Shown piece by piece: positions 43,012 to 44,348 of a stretch of DNA of 44,348 nt. Below the pieces are notes generated by a model. It made no database searches and was not told the origin of the DNA. It saw only the letters and a list, made by a program, of their open reading frames with translations. Position 1 is the first letter of the stretch, and every line of letters starts with the position of its first letter. The stretch comes from Lysobacterales bacterium (lineage in GTDB: Bacteria; Pseudomonadota; Gammaproteobacteria; Xanthomonadales; SZUA-36): NCBI GenBank assembly GCA_021648125.1, contig JAKITK010000022.1:1-44348 (forward strand), written 5' to 3'. The position numbers and the translations under genes were made by a program.

Positions 43012-43128
43012 GAATGGCACTAAGATAAGGGGGGTTTATCATTTGACCTATCAATGACTTAACCCTTATTTAAAGCCAAATTAGAAGGTGTTGGTTCAAT
43101 GCAAGAGTGGCTTAACTTAGTGCCATTC
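43012..43128. mobile_element. MITE-like 117-base element with 18-base terminal inverted repeats
   Basis: GAATGGCACTAAGATAAG at 43012-43029 and CTTAACTTAGTGCCATTC at 43111-43128 are complementary at 17 of 18 positions. About 80 bases with no gene lie between. This fits an internally deleted insertion sequence. A short ATG frame begins near its right end but is cut at once. No clear target-site duplication is seen, although TGAATGGC recurs just to the left at 42988. Confidence 0.6.
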
Positions 43129-43196
43129 GGTCATACACCAGATTTGACTATAGCTCTTTTAAGCTTGGTGCATAAATTTTATCGTTTAACGCCATC

Positions 43197-44114
43197 TCAG
43201 ATGATGGGCACATTAATCTTAAAACTTCTGATTACTTTATTTTTTCTCTTCACCTCACCATTTTTCCACGAATCAGGGATTGCTTTACCGCTACCCTCTT
43301 TTATATCTCGTCCTGAGGCTAAACAAAGCCCCTTCTTAATAGCCCATTCCCCAACGTTATACCAAATTTCTGGACCAGGACAGTTTTTATTAGCTGATTG
43401 ACTATGTGCAAGCACATATTTGAAGTTAGTTAGCTTCTTTTTCAAATAGACAATAAGCTTACGACCACTCCTCAGTTGTGCAAGTGTCGGTTTATTTTTC
43501 CCTACTCCTCCATTTTTTCTATCATGCCTAAATTTACCTTCAAACTCAACAGAGACACTTCTTCCATTGAAACCACTTGAACCATTGCATTTCACTTCAT
43601 TATCATAGAGACGATAGATTGTGCCATCAGGTACAATAATAAAGTGAACACTAATCTTAAAATATTTTGTTATATCATGTGGGTCGTTACGTAAAACGCT
43701 TGTCTGGTGTAAAACCAACGAGTCAATGTCTGCCAAATCTCTAATTTTTCTATTGCTCAGCGATCTTTTTCTTTTACCCGTATAGAAGTTATCTTCTACT
43801 CTGTTGGGAGTAGCAGGGTTATCACCAAAAACTTTCTTTTTGACAAATATTTTGTCCCGTGCTTCTAGTGTCGAAGTAACATTGTCATGCTTGTCAAAAT
43901 CTCTAATACCTTCATTCACTTCTTTTGTTTTATCTACAATTTCAGCATTCCCGTACATTCCAAGAATCAGGTATAGTTCCTTTATAAGCCTACAGTATAA
44001 AATAGTAGGATAGCCTAAAATACCAGGAGGATACATACATGATCGAACTAATGTTCCTTGATCAATATCATCTGTCTCAGTGGAACACATTATACCTGGC
44101 GGCCTTCTGTTCAT
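43197..44114 (-). CDS. N-acetylmuramoyl-L-alanine amidase (Amidase_2 / PGRP type) with N-terminal extension
   Basis: The 305-residue product has an Amidase_2 domain at ~125-265: LVLHQTS with His136, SVHFIIVPDGTIYRL, GFNGRSVSVEFEG, LAHSQS with His237, and NCPGPEIW with Cys245. His-His-Cys zinc ligands are those of T7 lysozyme and PGRPs, whereas AmpD uses Asp at the last position. It should cut the bond between muramic acid and L-Ala. Residues 1-115 match nothing I know and hold no obvious signal peptide. The last ~40 residues are Lys-rich. The start at 44114 has AAAGGAG closely upstream; an ATG 30 bases earlier does not. The codons are A/T-rich compared with the T6SS genes and mobile DNA is adjacent, so acquisition is likely. 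It could be a phage-derived lysin or a T6SS/other effector. Confidence 0.85.
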   Translation of the reverse strand: MNRRPPGIMCSTETDDIDQGTLVRSCMYPPGILGYPTILYCRLIKELYLILGMYGNAEIVDKTKEVNEGIRDFDKHDNVTSTLEARDKIFVKKKVFGDNPATPNRVEDNFYTGKRKRSLSNRKIRDLADIDSLVLHQTSVLRNDPHDITKYFKISVHFIIVPDGTIYRLYDNEVKCNGSSGFNGRSVSVEFEGKFRHDRKNGGVGKNKPTLAQLRSGRKLIVYLKKKLTNFKYVLAHSQSANKNCPGPEIWYNVGEWAIKKGLCLASGRDIKEGSGKAIPDSWKNGEVKRKNKVIRSFKINVPII

Positions 44115-44348
44115 CTCTTCTCCTTTTTTAGTTATGTTTACCATGATGATAAAAATAGTTTTTCATATCAATAAATATCTCCACATCCTTTTGCTTTTGA
44201 AGGTGAAAACAGAAAAAGCTAGGCTCTTCTCCGCTTTGTTGAGTGAAAAAAGGATGCTGATACCCAATTAATCTGTTGAAATGTAAGGTCTCTTAACACT
44301 TTACATACAGCAAATAATATGGGCACCAACATCCCGAGTGATATTTTG
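44115..44348. other. AT-rich upstream region of the amidase gene
   Basis: This region holds the amidase ribosome site and probably its promoter on the minus strand. I see no other gene before the window end; a short plus-strand open frame here lacks any supporting signal. Confidence 0.4.

Larger units (their letters stand above)
42450..43196. other. Intergenic region with hairpin repeats and mobile-element remnants
   Basis: This ~750-base stretch after the M16 pair has no intact gene. It holds a GC hairpin (42474-42495), a pair of nested hairpins with flanking direct repeats (42492-42606), a short transposase-like start (42740-42772) and a MITE-like element (43012-43128), each listed separately. 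The remaining part (42773-43011) is AT-rich with stops in all frames. Confidence 0.6.

Noticed and set aside
43099-43401. 100-residue plus-strand frame at the MITE border
   Set aside because: It starts inside the terminal repeat of the mobile element and runs antisense to the amidase gene.

Overview
The window is a gammaproteobacterial chromosomal segment of moderate GC (my estimate, not computed). It is dominated by one complete type VI secretion (T6SS) locus. The gene order matches the P. aeruginosa HSI-I (H1-T6SS) layout. A leftward operon runs fha-tssJ-tssK-tssL-tssM-tagF-pppA (13057 down to 3132). A divergent rightward operon runs tssA-tssB-tssC-hcp-tagJ-tssE-tssF-tssG-clpV-vgrG (13496 to 26437). 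The two share a 438 bp AT-rich regulatory gap with direct and inverted repeats. A marine Cellvibrio/Teredinibacter-like organism is plausible from style, but this is inference.

Left edge (1-3057): the C-terminal end of an unidentified membrane-like protein, a frameshifted OmpA-domain remnant, and an 809-residue exported Sel1 / coiled-coil / caspase-like protein. The caspase gene sits where HSI-I carries ppkA, and it converges on pppA.

Spike and cargo region (24278-30446): VgrG with a nine-unit 16-residue repeat tail, a DUF2169 protein, a large PAAR-like protein with a hydrophobic segment, a second DUF2169 protein, and a DUF6484 protein. This looks like a loading cassette for a spike-tip protein or effector. 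No known toxin domain is visible in it.

Right of the T6SS (30724-35595): a 1171-residue Calx-beta-repeat autotransporter, with 336 bp repeat units nearly identical in DNA, abuts a convergent Ser/Thr kinase gene with no bases between them. The kinase is the likely PpkA partner of PppA and Fha. It is displaced about 30 kb from pppA and carries a transmembrane helix and a TPR-like tail.

Housekeeping stretch (36118-42449): two rho-independent terminators, a small DUF465/YdcH protein, cystathionine beta-synthase plus a cystathionine gamma-lyase-type enzyme (reverse transsulfuration), and an overlapping pair of M16 peptidases, one with the zinc motif and one without.

Right edge (42450-44348): intergenic DNA with nested hairpin repeats, a probable IS4-family start fragment and a 117 bp MITE-like element. 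These precede a leftward, AT-rich, probably acquired gene for a T7-lysozyme/PGRP-type N-acetylmuramoyl-L-alanine amidase with a novel-looking N-terminal extension.

The most novel combination is the exported caspase fusion at the T6SS edge, the displaced kinase next to the repeat autotransporter, and the double-DUF2169 spike cassette.
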